From: an uncultured Bacteroidales bacterium
Lineage (GTDB): Bacteria > Bacteroidota > Bacteroidia > Bacteroidales > P3
NCBI GenBank assembly: GCA_905235855.1
Contig: CAJONE010000004.1
Coordinates: 48,700-112,699, forward strand
Direction: 5' to 3'
Length of the DNA: 64,000 nt
The stretch's first letter is position 1; each line of letters starts with the position of its first letter. Both the position numbers and the translations under genes were made by a program. A model generated the notes under the pieces. That model had not been told where the DNA came from. It searched no databases and saw only the letters and a list, made by a program, of their open reading frames with translations. This document shows, piece by piece, positions 18,290-31,400 of this stretch.

Positions 18290-19657
18290 ATGGCAAAAGC
18301 TAAACGGTATTTCTTCTGCCACGAGTGCGGCTACCAAAGCAGCTCGTGGTTGGGGCGCTGCCCAGAATGCGGCAAATGGAACACGTTCGATGAAGAGGTG
18401 GTCGAGCGGAAACAGACAAACAGCAGCCAGTCTGCAACGCACGGCGGGTCGCACTCGGAACCCGTACTAATCGAACAAGTAAAATACGACGAAACGGAAC
18501 GGATGCAGACCCACTGCGGCGAGTTTGACCGAGTGCTGGGCGGTGGCATAGTGCCTGGAAGCCTGCTGTTGTTGGGCGGAGAACCCGGCATCGGAAAGTC
18601 GACCCTACTGCTTCAGACAGCTCTGGCCATGAAAGGCAGGCGACTGCTATACGTGAGCGGCGAAGAGAGCGAGCAGCAGATTAAGATGCGAGCGGACCGG
18701 ATAGGGAAGCCGCAGAGCGAGATGTATGTAGTCTCAGAAACCTCGACACAACGCATATTTGAACACATCGAAGCGGTAAAACCAGAACTGCTTGTCGTTG
18801 ACTCAATACAGACGGTCTGTTCAGACGATATAGACTCGTCGGCGGGGAGCATATCGCAGATACGAGAGTGTACAACCGTTTTTCAGCGATACGCAAAAAT
18901 GACTGGCGTACCCGTGCTGCTGATAGGCCATATCACCAAAGACGGCACACTGGCGGGGCCTAAAGTGATGGAACACATTGTGGATGCAGTTCTACAGTTT
19001 GAGGGCGACCGTAACTACGGCTTCCGCATTCTTCGTGCCTTGAAAAACCGCTTTGGCTCTACCGCTGAACTTGGAATCTTCGAGATGTTGAGTTGTGGCC
19101 TGCGCGAGGTGCCCAACCCATCGGAAATTCTCCTTTCGCAACGAGACGAGACGTTGAGCGGCTCGGCCGTGTCGGCGACCCTCGAAGGGGTGCGACCAAT
19201 ATTTATCGAAGTGCAGTCCCTTGTGTCGAGCGCGGTCTACGGCACACCGCAGCGCAACGCCAATGGATTCGACTTGCGCAGGCTTTCGATGTTGCTCGCG
19301 GTGCTTGAAAAGCGGTGTGGCTTCAAACTGGGTGCGAAAGACGTCTTTCTAAACATCGCCGGCGGTTTGCGAGTGAGCGACCCCGCCATCGACCTCGCCG
19401 TCGCCTGCTCGATACTGTCGAGCAACGTGGATATACCCATCCCACCCACCGTATGCATGGCGGCCGAGATGGGTCTCAACGGAGAGATACGCCCTGTAAC
19501 GCGGTTGGAACAGCGCATAGCAGAAGCCGCGCGTCTCGGTTTCGAGAAAATATTTGTCTCTCGCTATAACACCAAAGGACTTGAAAAACACAAATACTCG
19601 ATAAATATTGTTGAGCTGGCTGTAATCGAAGAGGCCTTCCGCAGCCTGTTCGCATAG
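18290..19657 (+). CDS. radA: DNA repair protein RadA
   Basis: 455 residues, the usual length. The order of domains is clear: N-terminal zinc finger (CHECGYQSSSWLGRCPECGKW), RecA-like ATPase with Walker A GGEPGIGKSTLLL, the family-specific motif ALKNRFGSTAELGIFEM, and a C-terminal Lon-protease-like domain without protease activity (FLNIAGGLRVSDPAIDLAVA). RadA is a DnaB-like helicase that drives branch migration in recombination. It lies 30 bases downstream of the superoxide dismutase gene in the same direction. Confidence 0.95.
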   Translation: MAKAKRYFFCHECGYQSSSWLGRCPECGKWNTFDEEVVERKQTNSSQSATHGGSHSEPVLIEQVKYDETERMQTHCGEFDRVLGGGIVPGSLLLLGGEPGIGKSTLLLQTALAMKGRRLLYVSGEESEQQIKMRADRIGKPQSEMYVVSETSTQRIFEHIEAVKPELLVVDSIQTVCSDDIDSSAGSISQIRECTTVFQRYAKMTGVPVLLIGHITKDGTLAGPKVMEHIVDAVLQFEGDRNYGFRILRALKNRFGSTAELGIFEMLSCGLREVPNPSEILLSQRDETLSGSAVSATLEGVRPIFIEVQSLVSSAVYGTPQRNANGFDLRRLSMLLAVLEKRCGFKLGAKDVFLNIAGGLRVSDPAIDLAVACSILSSNVDIPIPPTVCMAAEMGLNGEIRPVTRLEQRIAEAARLGFEKIFVSRYNTKGLEKHKYSINIVELAVIEEAFRSLFA

Positions 19658-19784
19658 TCTGGCGACGGCGACCTGCATCAGACCACTGTGTTGCAAATTA
19701 GCAATTGCATTTGTATTACCTATTGTTACACTTACAAGTTGAATTTAAGCCTCCATATATTCTTGGAACTTATGTCTCCTTGCC

Positions 19785-19805
19785 CGAAAATTTTCGTAAA
19801 TTTGC
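19785..19805 (+). promoter_or_regulatory. hutU promoter with an adjoining 12-base palindrome
   Basis: CGAAAATTTTCG (19785-19796) is a perfect palindrome that directly abuts the -7 box TAAATTTGC (19797-19805). The leader then contains TCACGA, 9 bases, TCGTGA (19826-19846), a short hairpin. The palindrome sits in the spacer, where a repressor could block RNA polymerase. Confidence 0.5.
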
Positions 19806-19888
19806 AGGCTGATATTGGAGGCGTTTCACGACGATTGAAATCGTGAGAGGCTAACCAATCAAATATCAAACATCAAATCTATAGCAGC

Positions 19889-21889
<2,001 letters not shown>

Positions 21890-22206
21890 CTTTTCGCCAT
21901 TCAGTCACACCAAACCAAATAGAAGAGCCGCCCCAGACGGGACGGCTCTCGTTTATGTGCTTGCCGAATGACAAATCTTATGATGTAATGGACAAAACCA
22001 ATGACGAACTTGTCGCGACGCTTGCGCTTCATTCCTTGTGGTTGCGCAGCATTCGCTTCATCTGTGAGAAATGCCGGTAACTGCCGTCAAAACGCCATTG
22101 CTGGTATCTTATACCCCCATCACTTCCGGTTCGGCTATTCCTTGTGCGTATAATGCATCGTTTTCGCTCTAAAGTGTTCGGGCAACTGTCGATGACCGCA
22201 AACCAA
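21890..22206. other. intergenic region between convergent hutU and TamB-fusion genes
   Basis: About 317 bases. Apart from the terminator hairpin I see no supported gene. On the minus strand a short basic reading frame (KRKRRDKFVIGF) is present, but it has no clear start and I do not call it. Confidence 0.6.
21924..21949 (+). terminator. terminator hairpin after hutU
   Basis: AGAGCCG and CGGCTCT form a 7-base stem that extends through CCC/GGG with one mismatch; it is followed by CGTTT. It lies 35-60 bases after the stop. It may also serve the TamB-fusion operon coming from the other side. Confidence 0.6.
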
Positions 22207-25200
22207 TTAAAATGGATAACCTATGCTGAAATTGAGGCGCAGTCCGTCGAGGGCCGGAATATTGTAGTAGGATGTAATAGGCCGTGTGAAGTCGGGTGTG
22301 CCATTCTTGTTATACTTGAATGTTTGGTAAGGCGCGTGGATGCCCACCCCAAAATCCAGACGAACAACAAGTCCGTCGATGTCGAGACGTAATCCGGCAC
22401 CAGTACCCAAGGCTATCTGTTTCGCGATATTACGATTTTCGATGATGCCGTCCTCCAGTTCCTCGGTCAAACCCATGGTTTCCACAAAAGAGGCGTATTC
22501 ATCATCGCCAAGAAGGGATGAAGCCTTATGCCAGTTCCACACGTTGCCGGCATCGACAAAAACAGCACCATAAAGCTTCCAAACAATCGGGAAACGCAGT
22601 TCAAAATTGGCTTCGAGCTTGATGTCTCCACCATGGAAAAAACTTTGATTGTACTTGGGGCTATAGAAGTTTCCGGGTCCGTAGCCGTATGGTGCCGATG
22701 CACGCAGACTGTTCGGCCCACCCACATAGAAAGCTTCCGAAAGCGGAGCGGATGTCGAATTGCCAAGCGGTATGTTGGCTCCGGCATACAACCGCGTCGC
22801 AATGCATATTTTTTCGGTCAGATTATACTTGTTCCACAGTTCAGCAGTCACCCTCACAAACTGGTTGAATGGCACCTTGCCTATAATCGGTTTGTCCTTC
22901 TCTTCCCATCCGTGCCCCGATAGACTATAGACAGCGTTGATAAGGTTGCCTGCCTCCTTGATTTCAAAGTCAAACATCGTATTCACCCTGCGCTTGGTCC
23001 GATAGTCGTTATAGGTTGCACCATAACCGACCGAGGGGACAAACTCGCCGCCCGCAAGCACTCTGAGTAGTTCGACGCGGTCGGTTGCACTGTTAAGCAG
23101 GTCTGCCGACTCGACATTAACTTTCACCACCGAAAGCGAGAAAGGAGTAAATACATGTGTGAAATAGCGCGACTGACGGATGAAATACGAGAATCCACCT
23201 GAGAACTTATGGACTCCGTATCCGCCCGCAATGTTCTCGTATTTGTAACCCATACTGTAGCGGGTATCGCCGTCGGGGTTGTTGTCGCCAACCCAGTGCA
23301 GATATGGGAACACAAGTGCCGCATCGACACCGAACTTGTAGGTGTCTGCCGACCGCCGACCACCGACTGCTGACCGCCAATAATAGGCTCCGTGGCCCTT
23401 AACTATAAACCGTTCGCCGTGTCCCATGAGGTTTCCTATCGAATGAGTAAGAGTGAGATTGGGGCCAATACTGTTGTTCGACCGATAGACCACATCCGCG
23501 TCAGCCAAAAGGTTGTATGTCCGCTGACCATCGCCCTTTTCACGCCACTCTTTGTTAGCCCTGACGCCTATACCCGAAACACCCAGTTCGCCCTCAAGGA
23601 CATTGTCGTAGTCGCGCTTGGAGTAAATTCGTAAAAGCACGTTGCCCGATTTGGTCAATTTGTAGTCGGCCGATATCAGGCTGAGTAATCCGTTGGCCTT
23701 GTTGACCTCGGGGTTGTCAGAGATGGTTGAGCCGAGAGTGACGCGTAGTTTGTCGTTGAAAAGGGATTTGCTGATGGCAATGTTCATATCGTTGGTTTTG
23801 CCAGACGCGTGCATAGTTTGTCCGCTGCTGATATCCACATCGACCAACTTGCCCATTTTAGAGTTAGCCATAGCAGCATTGATACGGCTATTGACAATGC
23901 TTGACAGGGCATAGCCATCCCGTTGTGCTGCCACGTTACTTCCGCCCATGTACATCCCGGTGGCAAGCAATACGGCGGCTATGCCCTCGCGCGTTTCTTC
24001 ATTCATCGAAGTAAGTTCGCGTGTGACGGTCTCGTCGTTTGGAGCCTCGAGGAAAAAACCGAGGGCGCCAAGGCCTAACGAGTCTATTATGCCATTCACA
24101 CGAACTCCTGTGTTGAATACCACGCGGCGCGTCTCATCACCCTCCGACTGCACATCAGCTTTCACCTGCTGCGATGCCGACACGCTCACTTTCGCTTTAC
24201 CCAGGGGACCGTTGAAAGCGACATGACTCCCCGAATCCACATTGAATGGCATAATGGGGTAAAGCTTGGGTGAATAGCGTATCAAGCCATCGTCTACATG
24301 TACTTTTCCTGCCAAGTTCAACTCCCCGTCAGCGGTAGTATAGTGCACCTGAACCGTGCCGTGCGGTTTGACCTGAGCCAGGTTCTTCTTGTCAATTGGA
24401 TAGGTGATATCTGTTGAGGGCAATATTGTTACATCCACATCGGCAACGATACTGTCGATTGGACCCGTTGCCTGTCCGCGGATATCGGTTACCAGATTGC
24501 CATATACAGGGATTTGGCCTCCCTGCTCTAATTTCGCCGGCGAAAAATTATCTGCGGCCACAGCCACATCCAGCATCATCGTGCCCAGATTCAGTCCACC
24601 GTTCAAAGCGAGCCATGAACTGTCGGCACTATAGATGCGCACATCATTTAGTTTTACATTGTTATGTTCCATAACAATAGGCTTTTCCCCTAAATTAAGT
24701 TTTACATTGTATGGCTTGTATGTGGCACTTACGTTAATTGGCAACACTTCGGCCGAGATATCCAGTTGAGTCGGCCATCCGTCCGCTGCCCCCTTTGCCC
24801 TGACAACACCCTGCAAGTCGATGTCGCCTATTTGTAGAAGACTATTCAGCAAAGCAACGGGGATATCGTCTGACCGAACGTCAGCCCGAAGAGCGTTCTC
24901 GTACATATCCGACGGCGAAATAAAGAAGTCTGCCCTACGGTTTCCGATTCGGGTTTGGCCGTATATGAGACTGTCCAAAGTAAGGTATCCTGACCCGTTC
25001 ACCTTACGTCCAACCCTTGCCAAATCGAGTTTCAGTGTCGCATCAGTGCGGATTCCCCTCACACTCATCACACCATCGTCGACAGTGGTAGCCGCCGAGA
25101 GTGAAGCGGTTGTTCTGCCCTCTGACATAGAAAGCCTCAGCGATGCCGTAGCCGGCGGCAGGCGTAACCCAGCGCTGTCGTCAGAATGGCCGATGTGCGG

Positions 25201-27036
25201 AGTTGATATATCCAAAACCATGTCGGATTGAATGGAATCGGATTTTAACGACAGTGCCATCTCATTCAGATCCAAGCCATTCTGTTCAACAACAGCCTGA
25301 AGTGGGCTTCCACGTGTCAGCCGTATTGCCGCCTGCATACCAGGGATGGCCCGACGGAGCGTGTCAAGCATCGTAAGATCCTTCAGTGTGGTTATAGAGC
25401 CGACAAACACAGTATCCGCAACAAGCTTCATAAGCGGCTGAGATGCATCAATCAACCGAAGCAGATGCATCGGGGCTTGCACTAAAGCATCAAGCCCTTT
25501 TGTGGCCAATTGCAGCGTAGTGGCAGTGTCGGTGGCAATGTCAATATCCAAACGGTCTATATTGTAATCCTGCCCTTCCACATGAGCAAACACATTGGTC
25601 ATCTGCGTGTGGTAGTCCACACACATTCGTTTAGGTGTCAAAAATTCCGAAACGCGAAACTGATGGCTTGTCTCTGCACGGACATAAGGTTCGCCACCCG
25701 CCATTACTGCGACCGGCACGTTCATGTTTCCCGAGACGATCCTGTTTGCAAACTTTGCCTCGAGTGTCATTCCAGATAAATTAAACTGGTTATAGACCGC
25801 ACCAGCAAGATGCATTGCAATATTGCATTTCATGGTGTTCGAAGCTGGATTCAACCCCTGGCCTTGTGCATGGATAACACCAACCAGTTCGGCATTGGCG
25901 TTGTCGCCAATAAATGGTCGAGCATCAACCTGCTCAATGTCAAGCATCACATCATAAATTTCGTCGTCGATGTCATAGAATCCTTTCAGGAAAGCCAAAC
26001 TGCCGCGAAAATCGGCGTGAGCTACCACATCCACACGCATCGTTTCCAGGTTGAGCATTACAGACGACAGGTCGACCCTTGCCCCTATTGAATCTGAACG
26101 GGCGTGCAGTCCGTTTGAACTAATCAGATTGGTATTCAGGTCCACCAATGCACTGCCGCAGATTGTGTCGAACGAAAGATGAAGCGTTTCGAGTGTGAGC
26201 GATAAATCACTGGCATTCAGACCACGTGCGTCGTAGCGGTTGCCTCCCACATCAGCAAGCACATTCGTATTCAAACCGCCGACATGCACGTCTAATCCCA
26301 GCGGATTGAGTACGAAACGCACATTGCGCAATTCGGCATCCGGCACATCGAAGGCCATCAAAGATGAGGTGGTGTCTGTCGAGTCGGGAGGCGTGTCGCG
26401 CAGGCCGATACCCACATACGCATCCGACAATTTCAAACCGTGCAACGGAAAGGAACCTTGTGCGATGTTGAGCCCGGGACTCGTCACAACCATACACCGC
26501 AAAACAGCATCAATTCCTACAGACTCTATCAGACGGTCGGTGTGGACGGTGGTTTGCGCTAACATCAACTCGTCGACTATGATGGTACGCGCTAAAAAGT
26601 CGGCGGCGGGGATACCGTTTGCCGGTTTCGCAACATTGCCCCGCAAACGCAGCGACCGAACGTAAACAAGCGTGTCACGGCCGCGATGCCCGATAAAGAG
26701 GCTGTCGATTTCAATATGCAGCGGCAGGTCAGCCTCGCCCTTGTATGCGTGATAGAGAAGCCACGGCGACTGGTGGAACGGGGAAAGATAGAGTTTGCCA
26801 AGATCCACATCCATGTCGGTTCGCTTATTGATTTCGGTCACGCATTTTCGCAATACAGCCATGCGGGCTTTAGGTGTCACCAATATAACCGTCACGACAA
26901 CCGCTAACAACAGAATCAACCCCATAATAGCACCAAGAACAATGCATGGCACCTTCCAAAGTAAGCTCTTTCTGCTTTTCGACTGGTGGATAGTGGCCGG
27001 CGACTGCTGACCGATGTCCGTGCCTCTTTTCCTCAA
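22207..27036 (-). CDS. TamB protein fused to a TamA/TamL-type outer-membrane beta-barrel
   Basis: 1609 residues. Residues 26-55 form a membrane anchor (LLWKVPCIVLGAIMGLILLLAVVVTVILV). The next thousand residues are the repetitive beta-taco of TamB/AsmA-like proteins, ending in the DUF490 region (MNEETREGIAAVLLATGMYMGG ... DKLRVTLGSTIS ... YDNVLEGELGVSG). Instead of stopping there, as TamB normally does, the chain continues for about 500 residues of barrel: FYVGGPNSLRASAPYGYGPG (the RGF-type loop), GDIKLEANFELRFPI, AVFVDAGNVWNW, GTGAGLRLDIDGLVVRLDFG, and the terminal phenylalanine YPF. No POTRA domain is present between them. It would span from inner to outer membrane in one chain and help outer-membrane protein or lipid delivery. 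It is the last gene of the tripartite efflux operon, 44 bases after the TolC-like gene. Confidence 0.85.
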   Translation of the reverse strand: MRKRGTDIGQQSPATIHQSKSRKSLLWKVPCIVLGAIMGLILLLAVVVTVILVTPKARMAVLRKCVTEINKRTDMDVDLGKLYLSPFHQSPWLLYHAYKGEADLPLHIEIDSLFIGHRGRDTLVYVRSLRLRGNVAKPANGIPAADFLARTIIVDELMLAQTTVHTDRLIESVGIDAVLRCMVVTSPGLNIAQGSFPLHGLKLSDAYVGIGLRDTPPDSTDTTSSLMAFDVPDAELRNVRFVLNPLGLDVHVGGLNTNVLADVGGNRYDARGLNASDLSLTLETLHLSFDTICGSALVDLNTNLISSNGLHARSDSIGARVDLSSVMLNLETMRVDVVAHADFRGSLAFLKGFYDIDDEIYDVMLDIEQVDARPFIGDNANAELVGVIHAQGQGLNPASNTMKCNIAMHLAGAVYNQFNLSGMTLEAKFANRIVSGNMNVPVAVMAGGEPYVRAETSHQFRVSEFLTPKRMCVDYHTQMTNVFAHVEGQDYNIDRLDIDIATDTATTLQLATKGLDALVQAPMHLLRLIDASQPLMKLVADTVFVGSITTLKDLTMLDTLRRAIPGMQAAIRLTRGSPLQAVVEQNGLDLNEMALSLKSDSIQSDMVLDISTPHIGHSDDSAGLRLPPATASLRLSMSEGRTTASLSAATTVDDGVMSVRGIRTDATLKLDLARVGRKVNGSGYLTLDSLIYGQTRIGNRRADFFISPSDMYENALRADVRSDDIPVALLNSLLQIGDIDLQGVVRAKGAADGWPTQLDISAEVLPINVSATYKPYNVKLNLGEKPIVMEHNNVKLNDVRIYSADSSWLALNGGLNLGTMMLDVAVAADNFSPAKLEQGGQIPVYGNLVTDIRGQATGPIDSIVADVDVTILPSTDITYPIDKKNLAQVKPHGTVQVHYTTADGELNLAGKVHVDDGLIRYSPKLYPIMPFNVDSGSHVAFNGPLGKAKVSVSASQQVKADVQSEGDETRRVVFNTGVRVNGIIDSLGLGALGFFLEAPNDETVTRELTSMNEETREGIAAVLLATGMYMGGSNVAAQRDGYALSSIVNSRINAAMANSKMGKLVDVDISSGQTMHASGKTNDMNIAISKSLFNDKLRVTLGSTISDNPEVNKANGLLSLISADYKLTKSGNVLLRIYSKRDYDNVLEGELGVSGIGVRANKEWREKGDGQRTYNLLADADVVYRSNNSIGPNLTLTHSIGNLMGHGERFIVKGHGAYYWRSAVGGRRSADTYKFGVDAALVFPYLHWVGDNNPDGDTRYSMGYKYENIAGGYGVHKFSGGFSYFIRQSRYFTHVFTPFSLSVVKVNVESADLLNSATDRVELLRVLAGGEFVPSVGYGATYNDYRTKRRVNTMFDFEIKEAGNLINAVYSLSGHGWEEKDKPIIGKVPFNQFVRVTAELWNKYNLTEKICIATRLYAGANIPLGNSTSAPLSEAFYVGGPNSLRASAPYGYGPGNFYSPKYNQSFFHGGDIKLEANFELRFPIVWKLYGAVFVDAGNVWNWHKASSLLGDDEYASFVETMGLTEELEDGIIENRNIAKQIALGTGAGLRLDIDGLVVRLDFGVGIHAPYQTFKYNKNGTPDFTRPITSYYNIPALDGLRLNFSIGYPF
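23348..23379. repeat. low-complexity insert in the barrel part of the TamB fusion
   Basis: The stretch is built from 'ccgacc/ccgac' words and contains the 12-mer GACTGCTGACCG, which recurs exactly at 27002-27013 in the N-terminal codons of the same gene. It encodes RSAVGGRRSADT, probably in a surface loop. Confidence 0.55.
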
Positions 27037-27080
27037 CTTCTATCTCTATTGTTGCATATAAAAAATGGTGACACAAAAAT

Positions 27081-28424
27081 TCAAAAACCAAACCCACCCA
27101 ATGCAGTGTAGAGGTTTATGAGAGCCTGAATGGCCTCATATCGGTTTTCAACCTGTCCGAGTTGTGCCGAAAGTAAGGACTCCTGTGCAGTTAGAACCTC
27201 CAGATACGTGTTTGTGCCGTTCATCATAAGTTCCGACGTGGCATCGTAGGCATTCTGAAGCGAATTGACACGGCTATCGATAAATTCGGCCTTCTTCATG
27301 GCGGTTTGACACTCATGGAGATACCTATACACTTCAGAGCCTGCGTCCAAAAGGGTCTGCTCAAATTCCAGTCGCGCCTTCTCTTGGTCGGCTTTTGCAT
27401 TTTTCAGTTGCTCTCTCAACCTTCCGCCTGCGAAAAGAGGCTGCACGAGCGAGGCCACAGCCTGCCCAATCAAATCAATCGGACTGGCGGCCACGCCGAA
27501 AAGCCCATCGATGGTCAGCGTTGGGTAAAAAGCCTGACGGGCCTGCTGAACACCATAATACGCAATTTCCATATTCCGTTCGGCCATTCGCACATCGGGA
27601 CGTGCGTCGAGTAGACTCACAGGCAAGCCCAAACGGAATTCTTCCGGCATTTGGAACGTACCGAAAGGTGCACGCTCTACATGGTGCGGCGGCTCGGCAA
27701 TCAAGTTACAGAGAATAGCCTCCTCGGTGAGTATGCTGTTGCGCAAATCGAGGATATCAGACTTCACCTGCGACAGTGAGGCCTCCATCTGGTAGACAGC
27801 CGGACTCTGAACAATGCCTGCTTCATACAGTGCGCGAGTCAATTCGAGCGACTCTTCCCACAGCCTTTCTGTCTGCTCGGCCACCTCCAACTGTCGGTCC
27901 AACATCACCAAAGTGTAATAGAGGCCAGCCACAGTCGCCGAAAGGCTTACCTGCACAGCCTGCTTGTAGTCTTGTGCATAGGCAACCTGCGATTTTGCTT
28001 TCCTGATTTGAGCGGTGGTCTGTCCGAAAATTCCTAACTGCCAACTGGCGGTGACAGGTATCTGTGCGGCAAAAGTACCAGTACCTTTGTATGTATAAGA
28101 GGCCTGCGGCGTAAAATAAAATGTAGGTGCATAGCCCAATTTGGCGGCTTTAACGCTGTTTTGCGCCTGCTCGACAGTTAGCTTGGCCACACGCATATCG
28201 GTGTTGTTGGCCACAGCCGTCTCCACCAGTCGCTGCAGCAGTGGGTCGGGGAAAAGTGTGCGCCAATTCACCGCCCCCATCGAAACAGTATCCTGCGTGT
28301 TCCCCACATCGCCCATCACATCAGCTCTGACAGTGTCGTCGGACGAATACTTACGATAGATGTTGCAACTGGAAAACATCAGTAAGAACGCCAAAGTCAC
28401 CGTATATGTATATCTGATTTTCAT
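27081..28424 (-). CDS. outer-membrane efflux lipoprotein (TolC/OprM, NodT family)
   Basis: 447 residues. The lipoprotein signal peptide is MKIRYTYTVTLAFLLMFSSC. Two OEP repeats follow, each a long helix pair with beta-strands; NTDMRVAKLTVEQAQNSVKAAKLGYAPTF begins the first and RPDVRMAERNMEIAYYGVQQARQAFYPTLTIDG the second, a hallmark of the NodT group. It forms the trimeric outer-membrane duct for the pump encoded just upstream (28492-32777). The permease stop is 67 bases before its start. It may also serve the CusBA pair, which lacks its own duct nearby. Confidence 0.92.
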   Translation of the reverse strand: MKIRYTYTVTLAFLLMFSSCNIYRKYSSDDTVRADVMGDVGNTQDTVSMGAVNWRTLFPDPLLQRLVETAVANNTDMRVAKLTVEQAQNSVKAAKLGYAPTFYFTPQASYTYKGTGTFAAQIPVTASWQLGIFGQTTAQIRKAKSQVAYAQDYKQAVQVSLSATVAGLYYTLVMLDRQLEVAEQTERLWEESLELTRALYEAGIVQSPAVYQMEASLSQVKSDILDLRNSILTEEAILCNLIAEPPHHVERAPFGTFQMPEEFRLGLPVSLLDARPDVRMAERNMEIAYYGVQQARQAFYPTLTIDGLFGVAASPIDLIGQAVASLVQPLFAGGRLREQLKNAKADQEKARLEFEQTLLDAGSEVYRYLHECQTAMKKAEFIDSRVNSLQNAYDATSELMMNGTNTYLEVLTAQESLLSAQLGQVENRYEAIQALINLYTALGGFGF

Positions 28425-28491
28425 GATTCCTTGTTTAATGTGTCGAATTTTGCAATGATTTCCTACTTTCAGACATCTAATTCACATCCTC

Positions 28492-31400
28492 CTATTCTTC
28501 ACCGACTTCACCGGGGGTCAGCTTTTCATGCAGCTTCTGGAAGAATATGTAGAAAGCCGGCGTAACAAAAAGAATGGCTATGATGCCGACGATCATGCCG
28601 CCCACAACCGTCAAAGCCAGCGACTTGTTGCCAACCGCACCAGCGCCGCCGGCGACAATCAGCGGTATCATTCCGATTACCATAGTGGCGACTGTCATCA
28701 AGATAGGACGCAAGCGATCCTTGCATGCTCCGACGGCAGCATCGAAAATAGGCATGCCCTCTTTACGTTTCTGGATAGCAAACTCGGTGATGAGGATTGC
28801 TGTTTTGGCCACCAGACCCATCAGCATAATAACACCTGTCTGCACGTATATATTGGCTCCGACACCCATCAGCGTTTGTAGCGGACGGATAGTCAGATAG
28901 GCCCCAAACAGTCCGAACGGGATAGAGAAAAGAACCGCAAACGGGATGAAAAGCGAGTTGTAGAGACAGGCGAGAATGAGGTAGATAATCAGAATGGCGA
29001 TACCATAGATTAGTATAGTTTCGTTCGAACCCGCGCTGGCGGCCTCCTCACGAGCCATACCACCGTACTCGTAGCCGTAGTCGGACGGGAAAACCTCGCC
29101 CATCACCTCGTCTACAACAGTACGAACGTGAGCCGACGTGTAGCCAGGAGCGGGCATAAGAACCATGTTGTAGCAGGGGAAAAGGTTGAACCGGCGTTCC
29201 TGCGACGACCCCAGCCCCTCTTTCAACGAAACAAACTCCGAGACCGGTGCCATTCCACCTGCAGTGGGGACAAAAATCTGATTGAGCGCACTTTCGTCCA
29301 TACGGTATTCCTTATCGGCCTGCATGAGCACTTGATACACCTTGCCATATTGAATGTAGTTGCCAATATAGCTGCCTGCGATATTGGTGCCGATGGTGGC
29401 GAGAACCGCCTTTGGAGAAACTCCCTTACGCTTGCATGCGGCCGCATCGATTTCGAGACGGAACTTGGGGTAATCCTGAGAATAGGAAGGGACGGCAGCC
29501 GCAATTTCGGGGCGGGCCTGCATTTTGTCAGTAAACTCGGTACACATGTCCACGAAAATTTGATGGTCACCCGTACCGGAACGGTCCTGCAGATTCAACT
29601 CCATCATCGACCCTGTGCCATAACCGGGTATCTGGGGCATCTGGAAAGGAGTGACACTCGCCTCGGGCATATTCTGCATTGCCCACATGTATATATCTCC
29701 CTGAAGTCCGGCTATGCTGTAGAACGAGCGTTCTTTCCAGTTATTCAACCGAACCATCAAGGTGCCGTAGTTCGTGCCGGCACCGCCGTTCATCATCGAG
29801 TAGCCAGTGATGCCACCCACTAATTCGGCTTCGTCGATAGTGCGCACATAATCCTCCAGTTTCTTGACTGCTGCCTCCGTCTCGTTGAGATATGTGCCGG
29901 ACGCCATTGTCACATCAACGATAAGGAAGCCTTGGTCCTCCTGCGGCACAAGGTCTTTCTGCGCACTCGTCATCAACCATGCCATACCTCCAGTGAAAAT
30001 GACCAACAGTATCCATGCGAAAGCTGGTTTCTTCATGAACTTGGTTACGTCGCCCATATATTTTTTTTCCACGGCGCTATATGCCGCGTTGTATCCCAGC
30101 CGAACATAGTGGCTCAAACTTTTCCTTTCCGCTTCGCCATCTTTTTTCGGTTTGAAGAGCAGGGCACACAGAGCGGGACAGATAGTCAGTGCGCATATTG
30201 CCGACAGTGCAACCGAAGCAGCCATAATGACACCGAACTGCTTGAAGAAAGTGCCCGACGTGCCCGACATGAATGTCACAGGAATAAACACCGCCATAAA
30301 AACCAAAGCAGTTGATATACAGGCGGCTGTGACCTCGCCCAAAGCATCGTTCACAGCTCTCTTCGTGTTTTTGTACCCCGCCTCCAGTTTAGCCATAACG
30401 GCTTCGACTACCACTATAGCGTCGTCCACCACCGTTCCGATAGCCAATACCAAAGCAAAAAGCGTCAGCAGGTTGAGCGAAAAACCCACCGCTTTGGCAA
30501 TGGCAAACGTACCCACAAGCGAAACGATGATAGAAACCGACGGCACTATGGTGGCCTTGAAGTCCTGAAGGAAAAGATAAACAATCAGAATCACCAGTAT
30601 GATGGCGATTATAAGTGTCTCAACCACATTGTGCATCGAGGCGTTCAGAAAGTCGTCGGAGGTCTCCAATTGCTTGAACTCCAAACCCGCTGGCAGACTT
30701 TTCGAGAGATTTTCGATTGTTTTGTTTATTTCGGCGTTCACCTTGGTGGCGTTGGCTCCGGGTGCTTGGTTGATTATGAACAACACACCCGGATGCCCAT
30801 CCACATCCGTGCGAAAATCGTATGACTTGGTACCCAGCTCCACTTTTGCCACATCGCACAACCGCAGCACATTCCCGTCGGGTGTGGCACGCACAACGAT
30901 GTTCTCGAACTCGTTCATATCGTCGAGCAGCCCGTTGTACTCGATATCAATCTTGTTGATGCTGCTTTCAAAACTGCCCACTGGCGAAACAAGGTTCTGT
31001 TCGCTCAAAGAGGCTGCAATCTCTTCGGGTGTGACACCGTACATGCCCATTACATCGGGCTTTAGCCATATTCGCACACCGTATTTGTCGCCCAACAGAG
31101 TGGTTCGGCCTACGCCAGTTACACGGCTGATGGCAGGCAGTACATTGATGTCAAGATAGTTTGAAATAAATTTTTGGTCAAATCTGTCGTCAGTGCTTTC
31201 CAGGCTCAGAATCTGCAAAATGGAGTTCACGCTCTTTGCCACAGTGACACCTTGGGTGGTCACCTCGGCGGGCAGAAGGCCCAAAGCACTGTTCACGCGG
31301 TTCTGCACATTGGTGGTTGCCTGGTCGGCATCAGTACCTTGTTTGAAATAGACAGAGATCTCGGCACTGCCGTTCGCATTGGCGGTGGAACTCATGTAGA

